Shown here in pieces: positions 16,452 to 24,541 of a stretch of DNA of 64,000 nt. Position 1 is the stretch's first letter. Each line of letters starts with the position of its first letter. Source of the stretch: Natrialba chahannaoensis JCM 10990 (GTDB taxonomy: Archaea > Halobacteriota > Halobacteria > Halobacteriales > Natrialbaceae). The position numbers were made by a program, and so were the translations under genes. Location: contig NZ_AOIN01000099.1 in the NCBI RefSeq assembly GCF_000337135.1, positions 46,500 to 110,499 on the forward strand, read 5' to 3'. A model generated the notes under the pieces. It did no database searches. It was not told where the DNA came from and was given only the letters and a program-made list of their open reading frames with translations.

Positions 16452-17432
16452 ATGACCAACGCACCATCAAACACAAGAGTACGACGTAGCGAACAACGAA
16501 CGGAAGAATCGGAGACGGAAAGCGAGCAAAACGACCTCGCTTGCCCGGAGTGTGCGGGTAATCTCGTCGTCGACGACGAGCACGGCGAAACGGTCTGTGA
16601 GGACTGTGGGCTCGTCGTCGAGGAAGACTCCGTCGACCGTGGTCCCGAGTGGCGTGCGTTCGACGCCGCCGAGAAGAACGAAAAGTCCCGTGTCGGTGCC
16701 CCGACGACGAACACGATGCACGACAAGGGGCTGTCGACGAACATTGACTGGCGGAACAAGGACGCCTACGGCAACTCGCTTGGGTCCCGCCAGCGCGAGA
16801 AGATGCAGCGCCTGCGCAAGTGGAACGAGCGCTTCCGGACCCGCGACTCGAAGGAGCGTAACCTGAAGCAGGCACTCGGTGAAATCGACCGCATGGCCTC
16901 CGCACTCGGTCTGCCAACCAACGTCCGTGAGACCGCATCTGTCATCTACCGACGCGCACTCGACGAGGATCTGCTCCCCGGACGTTCGATCGAAGGTGTC
17001 TCCACTGCCTGTGTCTACGCTGCTGCCCGCCAGGCTGGCGTTCCTCGCTCGCTCGACGAGATCGCAGACGTCTCGCGTGTCGAGAAGAACGAAATCGCAC
17101 GCACCTACCGCTACGTCGTCCGTGAGCTCGGCCTCGAGGTCCAGCCTGCAGACCCAGAGAGCTACGTGCCACGCTTTGCCTCCGGGCTCGATCTTTCCGA
17201 CGAAGCCGAACACCGCGCGCGTGCACTCCTCCAGAACGCAAAGGAAAAGGGCGTCCACAGCGGCAAGTCGCCGGTCGGCCTCGCGGCCGCAGCCGTCTAC
17301 GCCGCTGCCCTACTGACCAACGAGAAGACGACCCAGGCCGCCGTTTCGGACGTTGCTGACATCTCCGAAGTCACGATCCGAAACCGCTACCACGAACTCC
17401 TCGAAGCCGAGGAGACGCTCGGACTGGCCTGA
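16452..17432 (+). CDS. tfb: Transcription initiation factor IIB
   Basis: Bridges TBP at the TATA/BRE promoter and RNA polymerase. The 326-aa protein has an N-terminal zinc ribbon (C31, C34, C49, C52 in LACPEC and CEDCG), the B-finger/reader region (GPEWRAFDAAEKNEKSRVGAP), linker, and two cyclin repeats (about 125-215 and 220-315). The cyclin repeats show LGLPTNVRETASVIYRRALDEDLL and the BRE-contact helix ISEVTIRNRYHELLE. Haloarchaea carry several TFBs with different promoter preference; which one this is cannot be told here. The start at 16452 is chosen because the zinc ribbon lies shortly after it; the frame is open to 16215 without homology. Confidence 0.95.
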   Translation: MTNAPSNTRVRRSEQRTEESETESEQNDLACPECAGNLVVDDEHGETVCEDCGLVVEEDSVDRGPEWRAFDAAEKNEKSRVGAPTTNTMHDKGLSTNIDWRNKDAYGNSLGSRQREKMQRLRKWNERFRTRDSKERNLKQALGEIDRMASALGLPTNVRETASVIYRRALDEDLLPGRSIEGVSTACVYAAARQAGVPRSLDEIADVSRVEKNEIARTYRYVVRELGLEVQPADPESYVPRFASGLDLSDEAEHRARALLQNAKEKGVHSGKSPVGLAAAAVYAAALLTNEKTTQAAVSDVADISEVTIRNRYHELLEAEETLGLA

Positions 17433-17519
17433 ATTCGGGTTTTGCAGTTCTCGGTTTTTATATCGACAGCAGTATTCAACACTAGTGTCGACACCGGTCG
17501 CACACTACTGCGATTCATA

Positions 17520-17585
17520 CCTGAACAGCAACAGCACCACCAGTACCAACACCAACAGCAACACAACACCACACAAACTGCAACA
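17520..17585 (+). repeat. CAN-trinucleotide low-complexity tract before aroD
   Basis: A run built from CAACAC, CAGCAA and CACCAG units fills much of the 195-bp spacer between tfb and aroD. It is open in frame with aroD but encodes only Q/H/N-rich sequence, so it is not taken as the aroD N-terminus. Confidence 0.7.
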
Positions 17586-17627
17586 ACCGACACCGTTTTT
17601 CGATCACTCACCCACCACTGCACACGA

Positions 17628-18350
17628 ATGGGTCTCGAGGGTCTCGAATTCGAATCGTTCACACTCGCCGCGTCGACAGCCGACCTCAGTGAGGAGCCAG
17701 CCGCACGCGATCACGCCGACGTGATCGAGTTCCGGATGGATCTGGCTACCGAACCAGTCGCTGCACTCGAGTCGTACGACTCGACGTACGGAGAGACGGC
17801 CGATGCACTGCCGGTGCTGGCGACGAATCGCGCTGACTGGGAAGGCGGCGAGGCAGCGGACGACGAGGTGCGCCTGCGTGCGCTTGGCGAGGTGGCGAAA
17901 CTGGATGCGGTACAGGCGATTGACATCGAACTCGCGTCGCTACGTGACGGGACAGCCACAGCGCTCAGCAAGACGGCTGGTGAGCACGACGTGACCGTCG
18001 TGGCCTCTGCCCACGACTTCGAGGAAACGCCCAGTGTCGCCGCGATGAGCGAAACGCTCACCGACGCCTGTCGATACGGCGACGTCGGCAAACTCGCCGT
18101 AACGGCGATGAACCGAAGCGATGCACTGGCGTTGCTGACCGTCACACACCAGCTCGCACAGGAAGGTGAGTACACCATCGCCACGATGGCAATGGGCGCT
18201 GCCGGGAGCCACACACGGGCTGTCGCGCCGGTGTATGGCTCGCGAATCGGCTACGCGCCGGTCGACCCGGCGAAGGCGACTGCACCGGGCCAGTACGATC
18301 TCGAGACGCTCTCACGGCTGGTAACACAGTTAGAGCCGGTAGACGACTGA
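17628..18350 (+). CDS. aroD: 3-dehydroquinate dehydratase, type I
   Basis: Dehydrates 3-dehydroquinate to 3-dehydroshikimate by a Schiff-base mechanism. The 240-aa TIM-barrel protein shows DVIEFRMDL near the start (substrate Glu/Arg), the IDIELAS strand, the catalytic His in ASAHDFEETP, the Schiff-base Lys in GKLAVTAMN, and MAMGAAGSHTRAVAPVYGSRIGYAP near the C-terminus. The start is the ATG at 17628 (MGLEGLEFESFTL). It comes after tfb on the same strand; the shikimate partner aroB' follows convergently. Confidence 0.94.
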   Translation: MGLEGLEFESFTLAASTADLSEEPAARDHADVIEFRMDLATEPVAALESYDSTYGETADALPVLATNRADWEGGEAADDEVRLRALGEVAKLDAVQAIDIELASLRDGTATALSKTAGEHDVTVVASAHDFEETPSVAAMSETLTDACRYGDVGKLAVTAMNRSDALALLTVTHQLAQEGEYTIATMAMGAAGSHTRAVAPVYGSRIGYAPVDPAKATAPGQYDLETLSRLVTQLEPVDD

Positions 18351-18453
18351 GGTCGGCCGGTCTCACAGCGCCGAGACGGATAGCCGAGAGACTCGAGTGA
18401 ACAGCAAACAGAATCGGAATGTTAAGGAGTCGCCTCACATATCAGTACATACG

Positions 18454-18891
18454 ATGACATGGCTTCGTGCCCTCGTTGCCGGCGGCGTTTCTCTGTTCCT
18501 CCCCGGTGCCGGCCACGCGCTGATCCGTGACTGGATCCGCGCGCTCGTTTTCGGCGGACTGTTCATCGCTGCAGCAGTGATCTTTCTTCCGACCGGAGAG
18601 ATTGCCGCGGCTGATTCGGTCTCCGATAGCATGACTGCGGTCGCTACCGAGACAGATACGATTACACAGTTCCTCTTTTCCTTTATCGCCCTGTTCGCTG
18701 CGATCGACGCGACCTTCCGCGGACTTGGCTTTCCACCTGGATCGAACGCCAACGCAGACGGTGAGGGTGGACCGTCCTGTCCGGAGTGTGGCAAGGAACT
18801 GGACGAGGACCTGACGTTCTGTCACTGGTGTACGACGCGACTCGAACCGGTGGCTGATGCAGAGGCAGAAGCAGACGTGAACGCGAAGTAG
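18454..18891 (+). CDS. Membrane protein with C-terminal zinc ribbon
   Basis: 145 aa. Two or three hydrophobic segments (residues 5-22, 28-45, 68-88) are followed by a four-cysteine zinc ribbon, CPECGKELDEDLTFCHWC, and a short acidic tail. The N-terminal GVSLFLPGAGHALIRDWIRAL motif resembles small membrane modules often found with zinc ribbons in Halobacteria (DUF7575-like). Function unknown; the ribbon probably faces the cytoplasm. ATG 18454 is chosen because the hydrophobic segment begins just after it. Confidence 0.78.
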   Translation: MTWLRALVAGGVSLFLPGAGHALIRDWIRALVFGGLFIAAAVIFLPTGEIAAADSVSDSMTAVATETDTITQFLFSFIALFAAIDATFRGLGFPPGSNANADGEGGPSCPECGKELDEDLTFCHWCTTRLEPVADAEAEADVNAK

Positions 18892-18945
18892 GTCACACAG
18901 CCAAGCAGTGAACTGCCCAGGCAGTACCGCAGTCTCTCGGATTCG

Positions 18946-20226
18946 TTACTTCTCGATAATACTCTCCTCGACCGCTTCGCCGAAGTGACGCGCCGTATCC
19001 TCGTAGTACAGCAGGAGCTCGTCACCGGCTGCGAGATCCGTCACGGCCTTTCGCCCGTCGCCGGTTGCAACCTTGATCGTCTCGGCGTTCTGGAGGAGTG
19101 TCTCGATGTGGTCGCCGTCGTCGGTTTCCAGGGCGACACGAAACATCGGTCGTTTCTCGATCTTGACCCGGCCGACGATTGCCTCGCGTGTGTTGCCGTT
19201 CGTATCGACGACCTGCACCTCGTCACCGCTCTGGAGCTCCGAGAGGTACTTCGTCCCGCCCTCTGGCGTCCGCACGTAGGCGTGGACCGCACCCGCGTTG
19301 ACCCGGAACGGACGCGAGGCAACGTACGGCGACTCGGCCGTCTCTGCGTGGACGAAGACGAGGCCGCGACTCATCGATCCGACGAGCATTCCCTCGTCGT
19401 GTTCGAGGAGGCTCCCGGTGTCGACACAGACTCGGTCTGCGCTGCCGATCTGCTCGACGTCGGTCACCTCGGCGTACTGGAGGTCGAGCGACTCGCGTTC
19501 TGACTCGTCCCGAACCTCGACCGTCCGTCTGATCTCGTCGGGATCATCGGAATCGAGGAGGACCGCATCGGAGCCGAGTTCGAGCGTTTCGAAGGCGGTT
19601 TTAGCCTCTTCGGCACTGGTAACGCCAGCAACGAGATCTGTCTCCTCACCGATCCGAGCGATCAGATTCTCGAGTGGGATGATCGTCCAGTCCTCGCCGA
19701 TGACGATGGTGTACTCACCCTCCTCGGCGGCGGCTTCGGCGAACGCCTCGTACTCGGTGTCGAGGATGCGGACGTAGGCACCGCGCTCGATACCCTCATC
19801 GCCGTCGCGACGCAGTGTCGAGAGGTCGGCCGACCCGGAGAAGTCGTTCGGCAGGTCGATCGTGGCGTCGCCCTCGCCGTCCTTACCGACGATGACGGCG
19901 TCGGCGGCTGTGCCGTTGTCTCTCTTCGAGGTGGTGACATCGACATCGAGGTTCTCGGCATCGTCGACGTTGTCGATCTCCTCGAGTTCGTCGGCATCGG
20001 AACTCGCAGCGTCGGTGCCGGCCTCGGCGTCGTCGACCAGCGTCACGTCGCCGTCAGTACGGAACGCAGCGACGTTGATGTCGCCAAGTTCGCGGACGCG
20101 TTCGACATCCTCCTCGTCAACCAGTACCCAGTCCGCGCCGGCCTCGAGTGCGGCCGTGATGCGGGCACGACGGTCGTCCCAGTCGCCGACGGTATCGTCA
20201 GCTTTGATCCAGACGGATCGTGTCAT
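18946..20226 (-). CDS. aroB': 3-dehydroquinate synthase II (archaeal type)
   Basis: Oxidatively deaminates and cyclises 2-amino-3,7-dideoxyheptulosonate to 3-dehydroquinate, the archaeal alternative to AroB. The 426-aa protein starts MTRSVWIKADDTVGDWDDR. It has the long acidic linker usual in haloarchaea (about residues 65-105), and the C-terminal half is conserved, with SADRVCVDTGSLLEHDEGMLVGS, GLVFVHAET, PYVASRPFRVNAGAVHAYVRTPEGGTKYLSEL and the ending YYEDTARHFGEAV. Its metabolic partner aroA' is at 25677-26480. A longer frame to 20298 is not used. Confidence 0.94.
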   Translation of the reverse strand: MTRSVWIKADDTVGDWDDRRARITAALEAGADWVLVDEEDVERVRELGDINVAAFRTDGDVTLVDDAEAGTDAASSDADELEEIDNVDDAENLDVDVTTSKRDNGTAADAVIVGKDGEGDATIDLPNDFSGSADLSTLRRDGDEGIERGAYVRILDTEYEAFAEAAAEEGEYTIVIGEDWTIIPLENLIARIGEETDLVAGVTSAEEAKTAFETLELGSDAVLLDSDDPDEIRRTVEVRDESERESLDLQYAEVTDVEQIGSADRVCVDTGSLLEHDEGMLVGSMSRGLVFVHAETAESPYVASRPFRVNAGAVHAYVRTPEGGTKYLSELQSGDEVQVVDTNGNTREAIVGRVKIEKRPMFRVALETDDGDHIETLLQNAETIKVATGDGRKAVTDLAAGDELLLYYEDTARHFGEAVEESIIEK

Positions 20227-20366
20227 GACTCGACGGTCGAAGGGAACTGGCTTGAACGTGGCGGATCTGGCAGGCGATGTCGATGAGCGACGCCTCACTT
20301 CGGCGAAAGCGATCGTGTCGGAAGCGTGTACTGACGACCCGGTTATCCCGGTCGTAGAATTGTACT

Positions 20367-20390
20367 GATAGTATCGATAGTATCGATACT
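20367..20390. promoter_or_regulatory. GATAGTATC direct repeat with 12-bp palindrome
   Basis: GATAGTATC occurs twice in tandem (20367-20384), and the second copy runs into AGTATCGATACT (20379-20390), a perfect 12-bp palindrome. It lies 42 bp before the ATG of the plus-strand gene at 20433, just upstream of a TAATAT box (20405-20410), and in the divergent spacer with aroB'. Position and symmetry fit a repressor or activator site. Confidence 0.5.
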
Positions 20391-20432
20391 TTCGTAGAAG
20401 TAACTAATATCTTCCCGTGCGATAGTTCAATC

Positions 20433-21104
20433 ATGGGTCAGCGCCAGTTCGAACCCGACGACGCGGACGCGACGACCGCCCCAGCCGAGACGGACACCAC
20501 GGCTGCCGCGGACGTAACCGACGACTCCCTCATCACCGTCGACGAGGCCATCGACCGGCTGGACGCCGACGCACTCGGCCCGGTCGCCCACGCAGCGTTC
20601 GCCCACGCGGGCGAACTGGCAACACTCGAGTACGGCCGTCCCGCTGCCGTCCTGGGTGCGGTCCGACTCGCGAGTCGGCGCAGCCGGCACGCGACACTCG
20701 AGTGCGAGCGACTCGCGGCTGTGTTCGATACGGACCCCGACGCGGTGTCGGGAGCCGACGCAGCCATTGCGAGCACGCTGACCCCACCCGCTGACGCGTC
20801 GACGATTCGTACCCTCCGCCGGCGACTCATCATTGTCGAGGAGTCGCTGGCCACAGCGCGCGCTGCCGAATCGGAAGCAGTGCCGAGCCCTCATCACACC
20901 ACGCAGTGGAGTCCGACGTTCGCCGACGCAGCGCCCTGGCTGCTCGGCCGTATGGAGGCCGCTACAACACACTGTGAGAACGCCGCCCCGTTCGGACTTG
21001 ACGAGGATGGGTTACAGGCCCACGCCGACCGACTGCGTGCGGATCTCGAGTTCGCCCGGCTCGGGACGACACTCGCGACACTGGTGTCGCAGCGCCGAAG
21101 ATAG
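20433..21104 (+). CDS. Acidic helical protein of unknown function
   Basis: 223 aa, not recognised. After an acidic, Ala/Thr-rich N-terminus (about 35 residues), the sequence is predominantly helical, with repeated Ala/Leu/Arg amphipathic stretches (VAHAAFAHAGELATLEYGRPAAVLGAVRLASRRSRHA, then TIRTLRRRLIIVEESLATARA). There is no signal peptide or membrane span. TAATAT at 20405-20410 is well placed for a leaderless transcript from the ATG at 20433, so it is very likely a real, independently transcribed gene. Confidence 0.7.
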   Translation: MGQRQFEPDDADATTAPAETDTTAAADVTDDSLITVDEAIDRLDADALGPVAHAAFAHAGELATLEYGRPAAVLGAVRLASRRSRHATLECERLAAVFDTDPDAVSGADAAIASTLTPPADASTIRTLRRRLIIVEESLATARAAESEAVPSPHHTTQWSPTFADAAPWLLGRMEAATTHCENAAPFGLDEDGLQAHADRLRADLEFARLGTTLATLVSQRRR

Positions 21105-21175
21105 TGTGAGTAGCAACGAGAAAAACGAGACTGCACGCGATGTGATTGGGACACTGAGACGTGCTACGAGTTGTT

Positions 21176-22096
21176 CTATTGGTCCAGATCCGAAAGTTTG
21201 TGCTTGAATGCCCGATACGCGTTGTCACCCTGTTCGGTGAGTGAGACGACTCGGCGACGACCCATGGATTCGATCGTGACGTAGCCGTCGGCTTCGAGCG
21301 GGTCCAGCACGTGTGTATCGAGGACGCGAAACGCGCCCTTGTCCTCCCCGGTTCGCTCGTCAGGAGAGCGCCGGTCCGCCATGAACGAGAGGCCACGGTC
21401 GCGGCCGAACTCGATGAGATCTTTCTTCTTCGGTGGCGCGGTCCGGTCGTCGTGGTAGCCGTCCCACGAGGCTGGATCGCGAAGGAAGCCCATGATGGCG
21501 ACCTGATCCGTCGTCGGCGAATCGATCGGGTACGTCGGCAGCCGATCGATTTCGTCAATCCCCATCGAGGACGGCTCACTCGTCCCGTCGTGGGCGTACG
21601 ATTCTGGTTCGACGTAGAACGCGTGCGCATCGGTTGAGACGTCCATACAGGCCATCGTCGCCCCAATTGCGGCGATTGTCCCGCCGCCGGAGACATTGAC
21701 TGACACGTCGTCAGCGGCGTGGTTCGAAGCAATCGTCGTCACGGCACCCAGGACCGCGTAGACATCCGTAAGATCACAGGACCACGTCCGAACATCAGGC
21801 ACGATAGACTCGAGTTCCTCGCGCAACTCGTCGTGGTACGTGGCTGGTGGACCGTTGGCGTCGGGAGGGGTCGCGGTGTCGGCGGACGCGCTAGAACTGG
21901 GGGCGGAGTGGTCCCTGGAAGCGGTCGATTCGGGACCCGGAACCGGCGATTCGCTCGTCTTGCCGCGATCTGTCAGCGACCCACCGTCGTGTTCGAGGAG
22001 ATAGACGAGGTCGGCGCGCTGGCGACGAATCGGCTCGACGATCCGGTCGTACTCGTAGCCCAGCGGCACGATGTGCACTCGCTTGACGACGTCCAT
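21176..22096 (-). CDS. Stand-alone CARF-like sensor with C-terminal winged helix (HFX_2341/DUF6293 type)
   Basis: 306 aa. The N-terminus (KRVHIVPLGYEYDRIVEPIRRQRADLVYLLEHDG) is the first strand-helix-strand of a Rossmann-like CARF-type domain. The expected SGGG loop is seen in DDVSVNVSGGGTIAAIGATMA (about 125-145). The C-terminus (about 215-300) is a winged helix ending in RVVSLTEQGDNAYRAFKHKL. A disordered Ser/Pro-rich insert (about 45-85) splits the sensor. The family is widespread in Halobacteria. By analogy with Csa3, it may be a nucleotide-responsive transcription regulator, but no CRISPR-cas genes are in this window, so its ligand and targets are unknown. Confidence 0.8.
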   Translation of the reverse strand: MDVVKRVHIVPLGYEYDRIVEPIRRQRADLVYLLEHDGGSLTDRGKTSESPVPGPESTASRDHSAPSSSASADTATPPDANGPPATYHDELREELESIVPDVRTWSCDLTDVYAVLGAVTTIASNHAADDVSVNVSGGGTIAAIGATMACMDVSTDAHAFYVEPESYAHDGTSEPSSMGIDEIDRLPTYPIDSPTTDQVAIMGFLRDPASWDGYHDDRTAPPKKKDLIEFGRDRGLSFMADRRSPDERTGEDKGAFRVLDTHVLDPLEADGYVTIESMGRRRVVSLTEQGDNAYRAFKHKLSDLDQ

Positions 22097-22225
22097 ACGC
22101 CGACAACGACCCCCTCCGAAATAACACCTGTCGAATCAGTGGACTCTCACAGGGACCAACGGCCGGCTCGCGTGGAGCGGGTCACGACGAAACGTTCAGA
22201 ACCGTCGCGTTCGTACGTCCACGCA

Positions 22226-22927
22226 ATGGCAGCTTACGACGCGATCTATTTCGATCTCGACAGCACTCTCTGCGACCCCATCCAGGATCCGGACACCCTC
22301 CTCGCTGGCACGTTCGAGGACGCCGGTATCGAGCCGTTCTGCACGCCCGCCGACCTGCGAGCCGCAATTCCCGACCTTCCAACAGCCGAAACCGCCCGCG
22401 AGTTCTACGAATCGCTCTTCTCAACCGTCGCCACACAGGCCGATTCACACGTACAGGACCAACTCGGCTCCGATGGCGCAACGGAACTCGCTGCAGCCTA
22501 CCTCGAGCGTAAGGACCCGACCGCCGTCGAGTTTCGTCCCGGCGCGAAGGCTGCACTCGAGTTTGCCCGCGAACAGGGGCCGGTCGGCCTGATCACGAAC
22601 GGCGGTCGCGAGACCCAGACACAGAAGCTCCGTGCACTGGATATCGAGGATGCATTTGACGTTCGCGTCTTTACAGATCCGGCGGCGGGAATCTTCCCGA
22701 AGCCGGACACTGCGCCGTTCGAGTACGCACTCCGGGCACTCGAGGCGACACCGGAAACGGCAGTCCATATCGGGGATTCGTTGCACGCGGACGTCGGCGG
22801 TGCGAACACAATGGGGCTCGACTCGGCCTGGATCGAACTTGAGGATCAGGTTCAACACGGCGATCCAACCGTCCACCAGCCGACGTACGAACTGTCGACG
22901 CTGGAGTCGTTCGAGACGATTTTCTGA
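22226..22927 (+). CDS. HAD-superfamily hydrolase
   Basis: 233 aa. HAD motif I DLDSTLCD (second Asp replaced by Ser, as in some haloacid-dehalogenase subgroups), motif II ITNGG, motif III Lys in FPKPDTAPFEYAL, and motif IV GDSLHADVGGANTMGL are all present, with a helical cap between I and II. The motif DxDST suggests the dehalogenase/phosphatase branch resembling DehII and N-acylneuraminate phosphatases. Substrate unknown. The start at 22226 gives MAAYDAIYFDLDS. It is divergent from the CARF-like regulator (about 130 bp). Confidence 0.85.
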   Translation: MAAYDAIYFDLDSTLCDPIQDPDTLLAGTFEDAGIEPFCTPADLRAAIPDLPTAETAREFYESLFSTVATQADSHVQDQLGSDGATELAAAYLERKDPTAVEFRPGAKAALEFAREQGPVGLITNGGRETQTQKLRALDIEDAFDVRVFTDPAAGIFPKPDTAPFEYALRALEATPETAVHIGDSLHADVGGANTMGLDSAWIELEDQVQHGDPTVHQPTYELSTLESFETIF

Positions 22928-22970
22928 GCTTGTGGCGTGTTCGACGGGTTGTGAATTCTGCGTGACCTGC

Positions 22971-23591
22971 CTATTCAAGAAGGTCCGTGTGGACCACTGC
23001 CCGGTACTGGCTGTCGGTTGCGTCCCGCAAACGGGTTAGGAGGGCGGCTGCGTCGGTGAACGACGCGGGGAGTTCGAACGGGTCGTCTGGCTGCTCGTCA
23101 CGTTGCTTGCACAGTTTGGTGAACGCGAGCAGTCGGTCGTCGGTGCCGGGACGGGCGTAGACGGTGGCAATGTCGGCCGCCCTGTCGCCATCACGGGTCG
23201 TATTGTCGCTGGAGTCAGTGCTGCCACCCGCTTCCGCTTCATCTTCATCTTCACCTCCGTCTCCGTCAGCACCCACCTGCTCGTGCCAGTGATCGATAAT
23301 CGGTTCAACGGCAAGGCGCGTCCGGCGCTTCTGTTCGGCTAGATCCGCGGCATCGATGCCGGCGTCACCGAGCACGTCGTCGAAGACATCCTGCAGTTCC
23401 TCGGTTTCCTCCTCGACGTACGGCGCGTCCGCTTCGGCCTCGATTAGTTGCACGAAGGCCGCTACCTCCTCTCGGCGGACAGCGACGGGGTAGACGAAGT
23501 CGTGCGTCTCTTTAGAGAGCGTATAGGATTGCCCCTCGACGCCCTGTTCGCCCGGGCCGGACGAGCCGAGCATCAGATCGAGTATTCCCAT
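22971..23591 (-). CDS. Conserved-looking haloarchaeal protein of unknown function
   Basis: 206 aa, not recognised. The N-terminus MGILDLMLGSSGPGEQG resembles the short amphipathic starts of many haloarchaeal cytosolic proteins. A folded region follows (about 20-105: SKETHDFVYPVAVRREEVAAFVQLIEAEA to LAVEPIIDHWHEQ). A disordered acidic insert from about 110 to 140 carries D/E/G/S runs. The C-terminal region (AADIATVYARPGTDDRLLAFTKLCKQRD) is well ordered. No signal peptide, membrane span or metal motif is visible. ATG 23591 is preferred to the more upstream in-frame start at 23663. Confidence 0.65.
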   Translation of the reverse strand: MGILDLMLGSSGPGEQGVEGQSYTLSKETHDFVYPVAVRREEVAAFVQLIEAEADAPYVEEETEELQDVFDDVLGDAGIDAADLAEQKRRTRLAVEPIIDHWHEQVGADGDGGEDEDEAEAGGSTDSSDNTTRDGDRAADIATVYARPGTDDRLLAFTKLCKQRDEQPDDPFELPASFTDAAALLTRLRDATDSQYRAVVHTDLLE

Positions 23592-23644
23592 GTCTAGAAC
23601 AGGTCCACAGCGCCGAATAAGTGTTCCGCGCTTCGATTTCCGGT

Positions 23645-23702
23645 GTCCAGTTGCCGGTTTCAAGTTTCAGGTTTCTGGTTTCCGATTTCCAGTTCCCGGG
23701 GT
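23645..23702. repeat. Degenerate GTTTC/GATTTCC low-complexity tract
   Basis: A run of CCGGTTTC, AAGTTTC, AGGTTTC, TGGTTTCC, GATTTCC and AGTTCCC units between the SprT-like gene and the unknown gene at 22971. Period is about 7-8 bp. No gene is supported in 23592-23750. Confidence 0.7.
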
Positions 23703-23750
23703 CCGGTCTCGTCCAACGTAACAGTGACAGCAGACAGCCAGACGAACACG

Positions 23751-24323
23751 CTACCACTCATCGCCCAGCGCCGCCTTTACACCACCATAGCCGCTCGCAG
23801 ACGACCACGTCCGGCCACTCTCGACGTGCTCGACCTCGTACTCGCCGCCGCACACTCCGCATCGGTAGCCATCCGGCGCACGAACCGGCTTCGACGCCTG
23901 ATGCCGTTTCGCCGCCCACTCGCAGTCACTTCCGAGACAGCGCAGCACGTACCGCGGCTCCGAAAACGACCGACAGTGTCGTGGCGCATTCAGGTCAGCC
24001 GCACGCTCGCGAAATCGCGGCCCGTGTCCCGACTCCCCGAACTGCTGGTACTCCCAGGCGTGGACGAGTTCGTGCCTGACGACCCCGGCGAACTCCGGCC
24101 ACTCGTAGCGCTCGTACGCCCGCCGCGCCAGCACGATCGTTGCTTCCTCACAATCCGCCCGCCAACGACAGAGTCCAGCCCGACGCTTGGCCCGCGCAGA
24201 GACGTCCCACTCGAGTGCAGACAGGTCGAGCGTCAGGTTGGTGCCGGCGACGACTTCGCGGGCGTGGATCCGTGCCCGGGCGATGATCTCGTCGTCGATC
24301 GTGAGCTGTTCGCCGTCGGTCAC
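23751..24323 (-). CDS. SprT-like zinc metallopeptidase domain protein
   Basis: 190 aa. The metalloprotease motif HExxH is in VVRHELVHAWEYQQFGESGHGPRF (about residues 80-105), with a third zinc-ligand His downstream, as in SprT/Spartan. A four-cysteine zinc ribbon lies in the C-terminal third (CLGSDCEW and CGVCGGEY). In eukaryotes Spartan removes DNA-protein crosslinks; the archaeal role is inferred to be similar but unproven. No ATG fits: homology starts close to an in-frame GTG complementary to 24321-24323 (MTDGEQLTIDDEI), which is chosen. Upstream DNA is repetitive. Confidence 0.8.
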   Translation of the reverse strand: MTDGEQLTIDDEIIARARIHAREVVAGTNLTLDLSALEWDVSARAKRRAGLCRWRADCEEATIVLARRAYERYEWPEFAGVVRHELVHAWEYQQFGESGHGPRFRERAADLNAPRHCRSFSEPRYVLRCLGSDCEWAAKRHQASKPVRAPDGYRCGVCGGEYEVEHVESGRTWSSASGYGGVKAALGDEW

Positions 24324-24365
24324 GTCTACGGGCTGGGAACGCAGACGGAGACTGAAATTCTTCCG

Positions 24366-24426
24366 GTCTGACGGATGGAAATGGTGGATAGTAGATGGGA
24401 GATGATGGACGGAGGACGGTGGATAG
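24366..24426. repeat. GATGG-rich minisatellite-like stretch
   Basis: GGTGGATAGTAGATGGGAGATGATGG and GGACGGTGGATAGTGAA are overlapping variants of a GGTGGATAGT / GATGG unit. They occupy the divergent spacer between the SprT-like gene and the phosphorylase-like gene. No TATA box is evident in this tract. Confidence 0.6.
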
Positions 24427-24541
24427 TGAACACGACGCGGTTCGCAGGGTTGAGCGTAACGGATGGCGAGGGATCGACGAACACATTGCGACCACGACCG
24501 CGGTCGGTGCGCCTTTTGCCTTTCACAGCGACCGCCACAGC

